A DNA stretch of 64,000 nt from Syngnathus acus (taxonomy: Eukaryota > Chordata > Actinopteri > Syngnathiformes > Syngnathidae). The notes under the pieces are model-generated. The model worked only from the letters and a program-made list of their open reading frames with translations. It was not told the origin of the DNA and searched no databases. Where the stretch lies: positions 1,987,476 through 2,051,475 of the forward strand of contig NC_051089.1 in assembly GCF_901709675.1 (NCBI RefSeq), given 5' to 3'. A program made the translations under genes and the position numbers. This document shows positions 14,501 through 28,200 of the stretch, in pieces (the stretch's first letter is position 1; the number at the start of each line of letters is the position of its first letter).

Positions 14501-15280
14501 ACGGTCAATTTATGCCCCGATTCTTTTTTTTTTTTTTTCCAGGCTACCACGAATGCTAACAAAGTACAAATTTGTATTGGGTCTCATAGTCAAATACATT
14601 TCCGTACTTTGCTACTTTTCAGACCAAAATGATTATCTAGTCCACCTCGTTAGATAAAGTTTTTGGTTTTCTAATTTTATCAACACCCTGACAGGATTTG
14701 CTCAACTGTGCTGTTTTCTTTTTATAGTGTACGCAGGGCAACATACATACGAGTTCCTGCAAATGTAAAATGACAGACCTAGCCAAAAGGATGACCCACT
14801 GGCAGCTCGCTGTCATTTGTTTTCCCACGTGGATTAATTTGTCACCAACATTAGGGGTATCATCCTTCAAGTCAGCCAATGAAAGTCACGGGATTGGCAG
14901 ATAAAGGGCACGGGGGATTTTGTGGGGGTAGACTCACAGGGCTTTGTATATATTAGAGTGTGACATCAAGCCTGAAGCTAGAGCTTAGCGCTCGGCTTCA
15001 AGGTAATGGATACCTGTCTTCTTAATCGTGTCCCCATAGAGTAGGAGCATGTTATGTACGTGGTTTAAAAGAATGCCGTGAATGGGAACAATGCATCGGT
15101 GTAATCATTTAAATGGTCTTTGTAAAGGTAGAATCTTTGATACAGCTTTTTTTGCTGCCATCTTTAATGTTTTGATCGGTCGCGTCAGCCCAACACAAAG
15201 TAGTTTGTGGTCAACCAATCAGGCAGCGGTTCGAATGCCAATGCTCTGTGGCAAATACAATTTGTACGTACCATTTTTAA
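11600..15280. other. Intergenic or intronic DNA, no supported gene
   Basis: A/T-rich tracts (TTTATTATTTATT at 11760-11880) and otherwise unremarkable sequence; short frames only. Confidence 0.55.
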
Positions 15281-15286
15281 TTATTA

Positions 15287-15311
15287 TTCATTGTTATTAT
15301 TATTATTATTG
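15287..15311. repeat. TTA-type trinucleotide tract, left of the SINE
   Basis: Short ATT repeats immediately upstream of the SINE, continued by another TTA tract at 15660-15725. Confidence 0.8.
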
Positions 15312-15662
15312 TGGTGCACTGGGTAGCACGTCCGCCTGACAGTTAGGAGGGTGCGGGTTCGATTCCACCTCCGGCCCTCCCTGTGTGGAGTTTGCATGTT
15401 CTCCCCGGGCCCGCGTGGGTTTTCTCCGGGCACTCCGGTTTCCTCCCACATCCTAAAAACATGCTTGGTAGACCGATTGAGCACTCCAAATTGTCCCTAG
15501 GTGTGAGTGCGAGTGCAAATGGTTGTTTGTCTCTGTGTGCCCTGCGATTGGCTGGCAACCGGTTCAGGGTGTCCCCCGCCTACTGCCCGATGACGGCTGG
15601 AATAGGCTCCAGCACACCCGCGACCCCCGTGGGGACTAAGCGGTGCAGAAAATGGATGGATT
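15306..15662 (+). mobile_element. tRNA-derived SINE, nearly full length
   Basis: A 350-bp element with an RNA polymerase III A box-like sequence near 15321-15333 and a perfect B box GGTTCGATTCC at 15356-15366. It then shows the well-known teleost body (GTGTGGAGTTTGCATGTTCT, CCTGCGATTGGCTGGCAACC) and the tail AGAAAATGGATGGA. It sits inside a TTA-repeat tract on both sides, which hides or forms the target duplication. Frames that cross it are not genes. Confidence 0.88.
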
Positions 15663-15730
15663 ATTATTATTATTACTATTATTATCATTATTATTATTAT
15701 AGCTATTATATAATAATATATAATAATTAA
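15660..15730. repeat. TTA/TATAA-rich tract, right of the SINE
   Basis: Imperfect TTA repeats grading into TAATAATATA, the 3' partner of the tract at 15287. Confidence 0.8.
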
Positions 15731-16490
15731 TTTTCTTTTTATATTTTATTATCTTTGGATAGGTCAAACTTTAGGAATGTCACACATTTTCTATATGTTA
15801 CAATTTGTGTGACAGATGAAATTCTTTGAAATCCTGCATGCAAATCCTCCGCTAATCCAGGCACATTTAATGTGCCTATGGTTAAAATCTGGCTGCCCAC
15901 TCAATGAAAAGTAACTACAAGCATAGATTGATTTTGCACTTAGCTTTCACAATTAATTATTCAGTGCATTTTTGAGGGACCTCAGACTGCTTCTCCTTTT
16001 GCAAAAATAATCGCTTTGCCAAAACGTGTTACAAGTCTATTTTTAATCGTCAAGGTTGTCGGAATACTCGAGCAGTGTTGCAAACAGTAACGGCGCAAAG
16101 GAGATAGCTGACCCGCAGATTTTTAAATAGCCAAGATCGAAATGTTAACAAACCTTCAAAAATAAATCCGGACTTGGGGACACCTCATAGAAAATATTTA
16201 AATGGGTCTTTAAAAAAAAAATGCAATTCACAACTGTTAGTGGCAGAGAGCAAGATGGCAGGTTGAAAAAGAAAAAAAGCTCTCTTCAAGGAGGTCTTTC
16301 AAAGTCTAAGAATGGCATGCATACAATAAATAACTCGCTGGCACAGCTAGCTAGATTAATATTACTTAGTGTGTTGAACATGGAAAAATAAATACTGAAG
16401 AATTAATTTAAAAAATGCTGCACTTGTGGGTATATTATAAGAGATGGTGCCACAGAATTATGCTTTCACTAAGCCTTTTTAATTCTGCCA

Positions 16491-16566
16491 ATCCATCCAT
16501 TTTCTATATGGTTTATCCTCAGCCAGGGTCATATGTGAGCTGGAGCCTATTCCAGCTGGTGTTGAG
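16491..16566 (-). mobile_element. Divergent SINE tail, reverse orientation
   Basis: CCATCCATTTTCTATATGGT followed by GAGCTGGAGCCTATTCCAGC is the reverse complement of the tail region of the SINE family seen at 15.3-15.7 kb. The head with A and B boxes is missing. Confidence 0.6.
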
Positions 16567-19500
16567 TCTAGGGCTGAGCCCCCCAGCTGAGGCCACATAT
16601 CGACTGTATGTCTCTATATAACCCGAACCATTTCCACTCCGTTCCGTCTTCAATGAATCTAACTTGCATATTTCATGCTGAAGGAACACATATATTTAAG
16701 CCACCAGAGGATTTAGGCAGCTATATAAAAAAAAAAAGTGAGGCAAATTAGCATCTATGTATAAGGTCAAAGTTGAGGTATTTAATTGACGATAGTCATG
16801 TAATTTCGGCACGTCGCATTTCGGTCAAAGGTAGAATCCTGGTCGGTTATTGAGCATATTTTAGTTATATGAGACGCATTGGTTGCTATGACAACAACTA
16901 CTTATTTTTCTTCTCTCATTTCTTCTTCAATTTTCCTTTGGCCATGAAGTAATTCTTGAAGACTTTCCTTATACTAGCACAGATAAATTCCTTCTTCTTA
17001 TCAAGTAAATGCAAAGAAAGAAATTAGCGTTTTTAGGTTTTGAAAGCAACATTTCGAAAGCAATTATTTGATTTCAGACTAAAAGGAAAAAAGAAATAGT
17101 AAGCTTTGTGTTGGTCTTAACTACTTCTGTAGTCTCCTGATGGAAAGTCTTAAGTGTTTGCTTTCACATGTGAGAAATGCAGTGCCTTTATTATATTGGC
17201 TGACTCTGACTGCACAGATGAATCACGTAGTACTGCAACAAAACGTACCGTGGGACTCGTGTTAACGAGGAGTGCGAGGCCAACATGGAACATAAGTAAC
17301 CTAACCTTATGCTTACTATTAACAATTGAATAACCATGCCATGGGGACATGCTATTGTGCCTCCTCTACAGCAGTAAGCAAAAAAGCAAAAAGAGTTTTA
17401 TAAAATGGTTTTAGTATCATTGTTTGGTTCATTCAAAATAATTTTTCGGTGTCAATTATCTGAGCTCATTCAGTTTGGCTGTTTCTGGTACCTTTACAAA
17501 CGTGAGGTGTTTAGATGCCATACAAGCATGGGTGTTTTTAATCTTGATTTGTTCTTACAAAATTGAAAACACTCCCATAAAAAAATAGCTTGTGAATAAT
17601 CAAACGTTAAAAAAAAAAATAATAATAAATACTCAAACGTTAAAAAAAGCTATTCTGACTTTTTTAGGATCATTAACGTTGTGTCGTCAAAAAAGCCATT
17701 CTCAACACTTTTGAGTGCTCAATAATTTATAAATATTAATAAATAAACAAACGCATTTATGTGGAGCCACCAATATTTTAGATTTGTGGGAGAAAAAAAT
17801 GACAGGAGGTATCTGCCTGACCTCAGCATAATGAGTTTATTTATTCAATTCTTTCATATTTGACCTACAATAGGTCAATAAAAAAACAAAACAATAATGT
17901 AATCAGTGACTATGTTTGTGGCTAATATGCTTACAAGATATTAACATGTATTTACATACTAACCCAGTCTTTTGCAACATGCACAAGGCAATCCTATTTG
18001 ATGGCCAGCTTTCCTACCCCCATGTGTGTAAAACAAATGTTCCATAACCATGAATCCCTTCGTCTTGTTCCAGCATTTAGTTAACTGACATTAATAAGCG
18101 CTCTGCTTCCAACATTTAGCCACAAGGTGAATAACATTCTTCATCACCCTCCTCTGAATTCTGATACTCCCGCCCAGATGGTGTAATCTTACAACCCCCC
18201 TCCTCCACATGCTAAAGACTCCGATGGAGTGTCACCCATGGGCATGTACGGTGCATACAGAAGCCAGGAATATCTGCATTCCTATTATAATATACGCACA
18301 TTTTCATGACATAAAAAAAATAGTACATGAACATCTGGCTTATCATCATCATGACAGGACACTCAAAGCACAGCTTACTTTTGGTATTACTGCCATGCCA
18401 CGTTTTGCTAAATAGCATTAACCAACATGTAGTACTTGGGTTTAAATGTAATTTAGGGAGCCGTATGGCATTTGCAAAAATCTTGGCACTCTGTGAATTC
18501 ACGTAATAAGTCAGGTATTTTATTTTTCTTCAAAAAACAACTCAAGGCAATTGTGTCTGAACGACAGCAGGATTTCTTTGTGTGTTCCAATTATACATGT
18601 GTTAAACACAACCAAAACAAATTTGTGTAATAATCAACTCATCTACTACATTTCTCATAATGAGACACATTGTATGGGCTATTGTGCTATTAATTGCTTT
18701 TATACAAATAGATATTTCTCTGGTGTATGTTTGGCGACCAACAATGTATGAAATGTATGTACTAAATTAGCCACTCGCATGAGTGTACGGCTCATTTGCA
18801 GACTGGACACAGAAGGTAGAACATGGCAAGTTGCTTTTTTGAGCAGTACTTTCTAGAATAGAAGGGTCGGAAATGCTGATAAATAAAACTTGGTTTGACA
18901 CGTTAGCCACACCCCTGTTGAAATAATAAAGCCACTCTAAAGAATGTTGGATTTTTTTATTAACACATTGCAACTTCTATAGACATAAATCAAATACTAT
19001 TTTTGATAATTACAAGAATCAGGATGCAACATTTGTAGCGTTCAATTCAAGGTCAAGTACATTTACAGTGAGACTGTTCGTAATAGGCTTTATGACATAA
19101 GACAAGCACTTTTCAACTGCAGCCAAATCTCCCACCTGCGCCCGTAAAACATGTATAAGCTATCCTTTCCTGGGTTTTGTATTAAAACTGTCTCAGTATT
19201 AAATCCCAGACACCTAATTCCAAGCCTTACCTTTGTAATATTGCTAATGAGCCTTTAAGCTGCGAGATCCCCTCTTTCCGCTGTGTTCCACGTTGCCTTT
19301 GATCCTGGCGATCCGTTTCCCAGCATCCTCACGGGCTCCGTGCATACTGTGATACTTTGTGCATGGTGCTAATGCTACAAATACTTATTCACGTCATTGT
19401 GTTTTTTCAAATTCCCCAGAGGGAAAGTTACTTGCATGCCAAGACGGTCTTTATTTAATAGACTTTTATATCTTTAAGATACTTATGTTAAGTCAGATTT

Positions 19501-22180
19501 TGCTGAAAATATTTCTCTTTGGTGTTGTTATCTGTTACAATTTTTTTTAAATTATTTCAACTGCGCAGTCCAACCAATAGTTGTGTAAATGTTTGTTTTT
19601 GGTAAATAACAGCAAATGAGCAATATCTATAACTGTGCTCACGCTGCAATTGTTTACATTGGTGTTTACAACTTATTTTTGTAATTTGGCAAAAAAGTTG
19701 AATGTTTATTGCATCAGTTTGATATCATACTCCAACGTGAGAGAGCTGAATAACAAGAAACAACACAACAGAGAGAAATATTTGTGAATTCTGTGCAAAG
19801 AGCCCCATGCTGAGTTAGGGACTCGTATTAATTAGCAAGTGCATGCGCTATCGTGCAACCACATATAAACATTTGAGTTGGATACAGATCAAAAGATCAG
19901 AAACAGAAATAAGAAAACCAAAATAAACTATAAATAGATTTTTCTTTCTTCATTGAACTCTCGGTGGCTTCTCAGATTTTTCTTTGTGCATTTTTCAACT
20001 TGTGTAGCTTTTTTGAAGTGACAAGATTGGATTCATAGAAAGAATTTTGACAACGGTTTGTCTTAATTGAAAACAATGCGAGTAACGCGATACACTCGTG
20101 GAACTTGCTCAATAAGCTTCTCTCCAAATGAGTTCAATATCACAGCGCCATGCGAAACGAGGCTGTGCTCGGAAAGCTGTTTTGTCTGCGCTGAACGTGC
20201 ACTTGTGCAGTGTGAGGCGATTCGCTCTCCCCTGCCTCTATCCGCCACCCCTCCCCCTCCCCTTTCCTCATCGCTAACGAACTCGCTCTGCCAGGCCTTA
20301 CCTCGGGCGGCCTTCTGTAATTATTCCCCAATGCCACAAGCCGGTGAGATGGGCGTCTGTTACACACTGTGTGCCGAGCTAAGAAAAAATACAACTGCGG
20401 GGCCATTATTTGTCAATCAAACCCAGGGCCAAAACAAAATGCAGTCTGCTATAAGCCGACTTGTTCGTAACATCATTGAAAACTGTCAAGGCCAAAGAAC
20501 ATTTGTATTGATTTCTGTACTTACTGATTTATTTTTATCTTCCCTTGATCGCTCTGCAGCAAAAGCCTTTTATTGTTCAAAGTTAAAAGCTACTTCTGTA
20601 TTTATATATGATAAAGGCACAAGTGGAAGTGTAAATGACCTAACATCAGAAATCAAAACAATTTATTAGTGTGCATGATTTAGGAATTAATTAAGGAATT
20701 GTGATTGTGAAGATAACTTAATAGTCTTCAATTAAAATGCAGTAGGACCACAGGCCTTGGATTAAATAGCATTTGAAATCAATCTTGTTTAATTGCAGCC
20801 TTTACTACCACAGATTTCAAAGATGAATCAAACATCAACATATGCGGGCATCGCCATGTTTAATGTAAGGATGTTATTGATCAGGTGATAAGCTGCGCCT
20901 GGGTTTCTCCAAACATGCATTGCACTCAGGCTAAAGACTTCAATGTTTGTTTTATCAGAGCAAAGATTCTTCTTTCAGCTGCATTTTGACAAACAGAAAG
21001 GCTGCCAAGTTCCTTGTAGTAGTAAAATAAAAAATAGAAACTCTTATGTAAGCAAAACAATGGCCACTTTGAATGTATGCCACACTTACTGGTTGAAATA
21101 GATATCTGGGTTGTGTATGCAGACATGCCAGCGATCCTAAAAGCGTTTCAAGTAGATTTATATCTAGATTTGCACTCTGATGAGGCACAGACTCTCTTTT
21201 GTCATCATTTGCAAAGTTGGCAGATGTGCGGGTGATACCCACACAGCAGGGAGGGCATCCAAAGTGGCTGCCGGCAGTCTGTTCAAAGTTTGACTAATGT
21301 TAAAACCGCTGAGTGTTCTCCTTTTTCGGTTTAAGGTAGACATCTGGAGGTGATAATACAATAATTGTCTTGGATTTATCCTGGTGCCGTCTATTTTAAA
21401 GTAAAGGGGTCATACACTTCAACCTGTGTCATTTTTTTGTTCACTTCAAAAGCAGCCAAGTACTGCAAAGGCCACTGACAAAACTCCAGCTAACACCGTA
21501 ATGCAAAAAAAAAAAAAAAGTAAATAATGCTAATCACATTTTTCCTCTTTAAACAAACCATACACAATGAGCTTGTTTACTAGTGTATCCTCAATCCATA
21601 ACACACATTATCACATCAGAGAGATAGCTTGTGGGACACGCAACTAATTAGAGCGACCCACAAACATGATCAGCCCAGACTTAGAACTTAGAAAAGACTA
21701 CACATGCTTGAAGAAGCTTTGGAAAGCAAGCAACCCAACGCTTATTAGTGGAGAAAAAAATAGAGGCCAACCCACTGAGTGTGTGAGTGCTATCTGTCTT
21801 ATCTCTCATTATTTTTTTTATACATTTAAATATCCTAAAACACAGGAAGCAAATTTTCAAGGATTTTATCTAATGCCTACTCTGCATACCCCCCACCTCC
21901 CTTCATGTAGTCTCAGTATAAAACAACAAATTCACACATTAATAGAATGAAACCTTGTGTCGGAACAACCAAGCTCTTTGTTTGCGTCAGTGCTATGCAG
22001 TGCATTTTCTTTTTTTTCTTTCTGGCTGCAATCTTCCAGATTTGTTGTGTCTGGTGATTTACGCTTAGCAGCCATAACATTAGGTAAATCAGCTCAATCT
22101 CATACGTGAGGAGGGTGGCCTGACTATCATCAGAGTGGTGGAAAATGAATGCTACTCTGGACAGAAATAAATTTGAAATT

Positions 22181-22227
22181 GCATCCATCCATCCATCTTC
22201 TGTAGTGCTTATCTTCACTAGGGGTCA
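22181..22227 (-). mobile_element. Short SINE-tail fragment, reverse orientation
   Basis: CATCCATCCATCTTCTGTAG followed by CTTATCTTCACTAGGGGTCA matches the reversed tail of the same SINE family; only about 45 bp remain. Confidence 0.45.
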
Positions 22228-22747
22228 CGTACTTGCAAGAGGTGGGGTTGGGGTAGGAGCCTGAGGTGAAATTAAAGGGTGCATTTGATCAATGTATGAA
22301 TGAAGACAGTGGCAACTGGCATTTAAATTTGTAACTCTTGTCAAAAGAAGACTTGCATGAATAGTTGCCATGGAAACAAACAAACAAAATACAGACATCC
22401 ACTTATGTATTCAGCAGCACCTTGGCTTGATTATTAAAACATGTGTATGGCAATAGTGTGCTTCTCTCACTTCGATTCAATCAGGGGAGCGTTACTCTCT
22501 GACCACCTGTAATATTTTATAACTAGAAAAAGAAATCTAACAAACTCCTACCTGATAAGAGTAAGAAAACATGAGGCCAGGTGTTGTTAGTGAGTGCTAG
22601 ACTCACTTGCCAGTTGCGAGATCTTTCAATACAGTAAAACCCAGGTCAACAATGGTACCCCAACTTTCATCCCGGGTTCTTACAGGTGTATTGTAAAACA
22701 AACACAGCACATTTGAGTCTTGGGGACTTAAGTGCATTTACCGGAGA

Positions 22748-22808
22748 AATATAATAATAAAATGAAATAATAAAATAATAAAATAATAAAATAATAAAAT
22801 AAAATAAT
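22748..22808. repeat. (AAAAT/AATAA)n tract
   Basis: Imperfect repeats of AATAATAAA over about 60 bp. Confidence 0.85.
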
Positions 22809-23853
22809 ATGTGCTTAGCAAGTGATGTAGCATAAATGGTGTGTTAGTGTCAGAATACATTAGATGAGTATGTAGCCGTGCAAATAGAGGTCTATAGGCT
22901 AATCCAATGATGAGATGGAACTGAGGTTTCAACTAATACTCCTGCATGAAGACTATTTGGTCTTGTAAAAAACGTCATTGCAATGTGTTTGTTTTCCCAA
23001 TGAAAGGCAGAAATAATAATAGAATACCAAACAATAATAATAGAATATTCAAACATTTTTGAATGTCCAGAGCTAACTCGAGTCCCTGACCAGTTTGCCC
23101 AGCAGTGTGACTAGAGCACAATGTTATTGCAGGGGACTTGTTTATGATGGCTAGCGGACCAAACCATCAAATGAAACAGATCACAGAGGGGATATAGCTG
23201 CAGGCTCGCTATGTGGTAAACATTCCTTTAATTTATTGCACGTAATATTATTCTTGTCACAATCTCGGGCTTGTATTTCCCACGTCAGCGATTACTTAAA
23301 AAATAATAAGAAAAAAAAGGTTTTGAGTGTGGCATCAAAGATGATGCTGACTGAGCTGGATTTTTCTGGCAACTTATCTTTCAGAACATTTGGAAGTTAT
23401 AAAGAAAAATGCTCGAAAAAAATGTCATACTATATGCACAAATAATATGCGCTAACAAAACACTATATACAAGAAGCAATAACAACCAGGAAAGTAACAA
23501 TACTCTATTCACCACCAATATTAGCATAGTAAAGAATAGACTCAGGGCTGCTGTAAAATGCTGCCACATGCACGAAAGAAAGGACACACAATGCCTATTA
23601 TCCTACACACTTGCTGTTTGTTTACTGTACTCCACTCCTATGGTTGTTGTTAAACTCATTGTTGTGGTTAAGAAAAGTTAGAATCTGTGCATAGCAGATT
23701 CAAGCACGGCGCGACCTACACAATCAGTGGTGGACATGGAATGTAGGAATCCATCACCAGCATTGACGCTTAAAAAATAATCTTGCAGGTAGCAATGCAA
23801 AAACACTCTTAATAATGTTTATAGAAATATAAATAATATTTATTTAGGACACA

Positions 23854-23957
<104 letters not shown>

Positions 23958-25195
23958 ATATATATACGTATATATTTTGTCATTCACAAAGTTTCAGTAA
24001 AACTTGCCTTTGCAAAGAAATTATTCGTGAAGTTGATTCAAACTTGTGGCATTAAAGCACTCTGTTGCAGAGCAGATGGAAATGTTGTCACTGTTGTCAT
24101 TTGCAAACAGATTATAACAGAGCACAGCAAAGGACGGCCCTAATTATTCTTCACCACATAAAGCTTTTGATGTCTGCGGCTACAAACAGGATATTAAAGG
24201 AGGCATCAAGCGGGGGCATATCAGAGGCTAATAGGTGAATTCGTACACGGACTCATGGTTAGAAATGCAAAATAAGCAAAAGATCAATGGAGTGCATCTT
24301 CTAGGGCCTAGACTTTATGATCAAAAAATAAACGTACATTAAAAGAGGTCCACTGAAATAAAATACTTTCCATTGTATTGAAAAACAACAACATTGCAGC
24401 GTTTATGATGTTGCAAATTAGTGTACTAAATAGTTTTGGTTACATCTGGAAATCGTAAAATGTTGCCCAATAATGACTGTGTTCATCAAATTGTTTACTA
24501 TAGCAAAGTTTTGTCAACCTTGTCAAACATCTTTTGGATGAACACTGAACTATTTATTTATTTCAGATGCACCCAATCCATGTATCTCAATACTTTTGTA
24601 CATTTGAACCACAGCGTAGTTAAAAGTTTTATAGAAAATAATATGACGTATAGATGTGCATTGCTCTTCCGTGGAAGCAGCTGCTTAACTTTATGGCACA
24701 TTCAATATCGTTCCTTCTTCTTCTTGTTAAAAAGAAGCGCTTAATCATGGGACATTTATTAGGTATCTTTAAAAATATAAAAGGACTGTGGTTCTCGCAT
24801 AGCCCCATTATGGTGAGAGATGTTGTAAAGTATCATTGTTAAATGCATTTAAAATCATAATTAAAACAATATTAAACATGCTAACCCATAATTTGTCACT
24901 CATTGTGTGCTGTAATTATTTAAATAGAATGGGAATGTGCTCCAAAGTTCTTTTCATAATGGCAAAATCAAATATTATAAAATGGGTGCATTAGTGAGAA
25001 TAGTTGTCCTTTTTAATGTTCCATCAACACATTAAGCCACATTCAATTATATTAAAAAAAAAACAAAACTAATTTACAAGGCTTTTTCTTTTACCCCCAT
25101 TGGAGCTGTTTTTAGTACTATTAGTATTTGCAAAAAGCATATTTGAAGACCAGCGTGAATTACAAAAATAAACACAACGACCAAAACTACCTTTC

Positions 25196-25290
25196 ACGAT
25201 TCAAGATTCAAAGAGTTTTTATTCGCCATGTTTGAGCGTGCCAAAAAAGGAATTTGACTTCGGTAAATCACAGCCTCTGTTCAACATTTA
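25196..25290. mobile_element. Short LINE-like 3' fragment
   Basis: TCAAGATTCAAAGAGTTTTT..ATTCGCCATG and AAGGAATTTGACTTCGGTAA form a pattern frequent at the ends of teleost non-LTR elements. Only the tail is present. Confidence 0.45.
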
Positions 25291-25299
25291 GTTGACTAA

Positions 25300-28200
25300 C
25301 AACACTCAGGACATGTGAAAAATGGCAAATATTCTCAAACAACCCCTGATCTTAAACTCCCAAGCTCGTCATTAAGCTCATCATTAAAGCTACCAGGACA
25401 TCTTTGAAAAATTAACGCTCACACTTAAAGCGCCACACAATTCATAATTGATGATTTGATTGCGGTATTAAAAAATAAAGAAAGCCTGCTCTCATCTGAT
25501 AATGTTTTGAGTTGGCTGTTAATACATTTCGTTTTATCTTCATCACAATGAATTCCTGCGTGCAATTCTAACCTAGCGAGCAACAATTGTGGTTTTAGAT
25601 GGACCTATCAACCTTTCTGCTTGTTAAAGCTCACAAAATTGTCTCGTAAGTGTGTGCCAAACCGTTGTTGTCTCACACGATCTCTTTTAGCAGCAGAACA
25701 TGGAAAACACAAGTACTCTGATGTCAGGTCAACGGTCGCGCCTTTCCCAACTGTTTATTTTTGTGCCATTGCAATCTTTTGAATTATTAACAGCGAGTGG
25801 TGGCCATTTTATATTCCACGTGCTACTTCCTTCAGGGCTTTGCTAGACTTGCTTAAAACATGTTTTTCATTTGTTTGTTTTTTGTCCAGTTTTGTCACGT
25901 GAGGTCAGCACTTGGTCGAATCCTCTTGAAATGTGATATTTTCGCTTACAAGCTCACCATTTGCGCCTCAACTAGAGACACCTTCTGTCTTCACAGTTGT
26001 CTAGCTCAATTACGCTGACAGGTTGGTGGCAGAAGATGCTGCTTGATTTATTAGGTGCTCAAGGTTCTAGTGGAGCATGTCTGACTGCCATCGTCTTAGA
26101 AAGACATTTAGCTCCTATCTCATCTCCCCGGGATTTCATCTGGAGGCAAATGACAGACGCTAACGCAGTAATCAATGACATTTAATACCTTTTAACAGCA
26201 CAGGTTCATGCATATGTAAATGAAGAGCCATGACGCACAACAGGAAACAAAATGAAGAAAAATATTTTCAAGCAAATTGGATTTTCAACTCGCTTGTTTT
26301 CTATGACGCAATTAAACAACATCACATTTAACAGGCGTAGAGTGACTGAACTAAAATGTAATTCCTTGGTCCATGCATCTTGATTAAGAATTTTGATTTC
26401 TTCTTTTCAAAAATAAAGCAAAAATCATAAAAACATGACCTCCTTGGTAACAAAAAAATGAAGAGACAATTAATACAAAAGAGGCAAAGACTGCAAATTA
26501 CTCAAGCTCATGCACTTTGTCGTTTCTCGTCAAACTTCCCTGTTTGGAACCGCGATTCAAAGTCAATTGTGTCTTTTTGGACAGAAAACTGACATTGTGG
26601 TAAGCTTTAAGTGCTGCTCTGCGTTTTTCAGTTTTCATGCAGAATAATTCCTTAGGGCCCCCGCACTAAAAGCCATTAGCGCTCCCAGCTCGGTGTAAAA
26701 CTTGCATGACTCTATAAATCTTTCAAAGCAGTGGATTGAATTTGTACTTTGATAAAGGATAAGATTTGGATGAACAGTACTTCTGTCGAGTCAAAATGCC
26801 ACCGTACTGACGCCGATGTTTATCCAAGCTGTAGGAGAACATGAAAACGTCCTTCTCTAAGGGCGTGTCATTGCAAAACGCCATTTTCATAAGGACAGAT
26901 GGTTATCAGGGAAAGCTATATAGCCATTGTATCCTCTAAATTATTAAGGCAATCATTTCATTTGCGTGGAACAATGACATCTTTTGTTCACACAGATGCT
27001 GGATTTCAAAATGGAACAGAATAGACAGCACGGTGGGTAAAATAAAAAGAATGAAATGACTCCATAAGTAATTTCAATTCACACTGGAAAGAACATTTAG
27101 CAAGGTCTATTACTTTCCTAGGTTTCACTGTTAAGGTTACCTCTAGAGTCAAAAAGAGGAGGAGCGGGAGGGAGTATGTCATGCAATGCCAAAAAAGTGA
27201 AAGGCAGGAGGAGGGGGCAGGCAAATAGGGATGTGGGAATCCAATCGCCCCGTGCAAGGACAAATTATCTGAGCAAGGTGCTCAGAGTCGGGTGTTTTCA
27301 GCCACTAATTGATAAGAGCCTTCTATCTTTAGCAGACGGCAGCGTTGGGCTCAGGACATCAAAACCTTGGCTGTGGCTGAAAGGCGTGCCGCGCCCCCAC
27401 TCCCTCCTCATCCCGGGCCATCCAGGGAGGCTAAAAGTCACAATGTTACCTTGCCAGCAGGGTCACCTCTTTACTTTCCGGCTCCCAAAAAATTCCAAGT
27501 GGGTTTCAGTCCTGTGCATCAATGTGTCTGCTGTCCCCTTCTTTCTCTTTAATTGCATTACAGATCTGTTTTGAAAAATCCATGTGCCGCGAGACAGGAT
27601 TGGTCAATGTAGTATCGTATTTCTAAAAGTGTAATTTTCTGTTCGTTGCAAGTTAATGGGAAAGTTACAGTCACACACATCCACGCACACTCGAGTTCCG
27701 AATGCAAAGACGACAAGCCGACTTGTTTTGAGGTCACGGTATTGATTCGCCAAAGAAGCCCTGGAGCCCAGAAGTCAGGCATCTTGCAAACTGACCTGAA
27801 TTAGACTGTTAAGTCGACATCTGAGTCCGTTTAATGAGCAAACTGTAATCCACACTGATTACTCCTTCTGGACTTGGCTTAATTACTTCCTTCTTGAATG
27901 ACAAACACAAATAATTTACCATGAGCATCCCCATCTTGGAAAATGAATTCAAACTTAGTCCTTCACTTGTTGATCGGATTGACCTTTATTATGAAATAGA
28001 ATACAATGCAAAACAACTTTATAGAGTGCATTCCACATCAGCTGCAGCTGTTAATAAAGTGGGTGCCGTTGAACTGGACTGCCCTTACACCTGTCTATGG
28101 ACCCCGTGGAGGCTATTTTGTGTGTTTTGGGGTGTTCTCCTGTATTGAAGGGTGCTGTTTGGCCGCTGTTACTTTTTTTCCTTTGTCTTTTAGCTGTGAT

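Noticed and set aside
15284-15730. Several overlapping frames of 63-115 codons on both strands
   Set aside because: They lie inside the tRNA-derived SINE and its TTA flanks.
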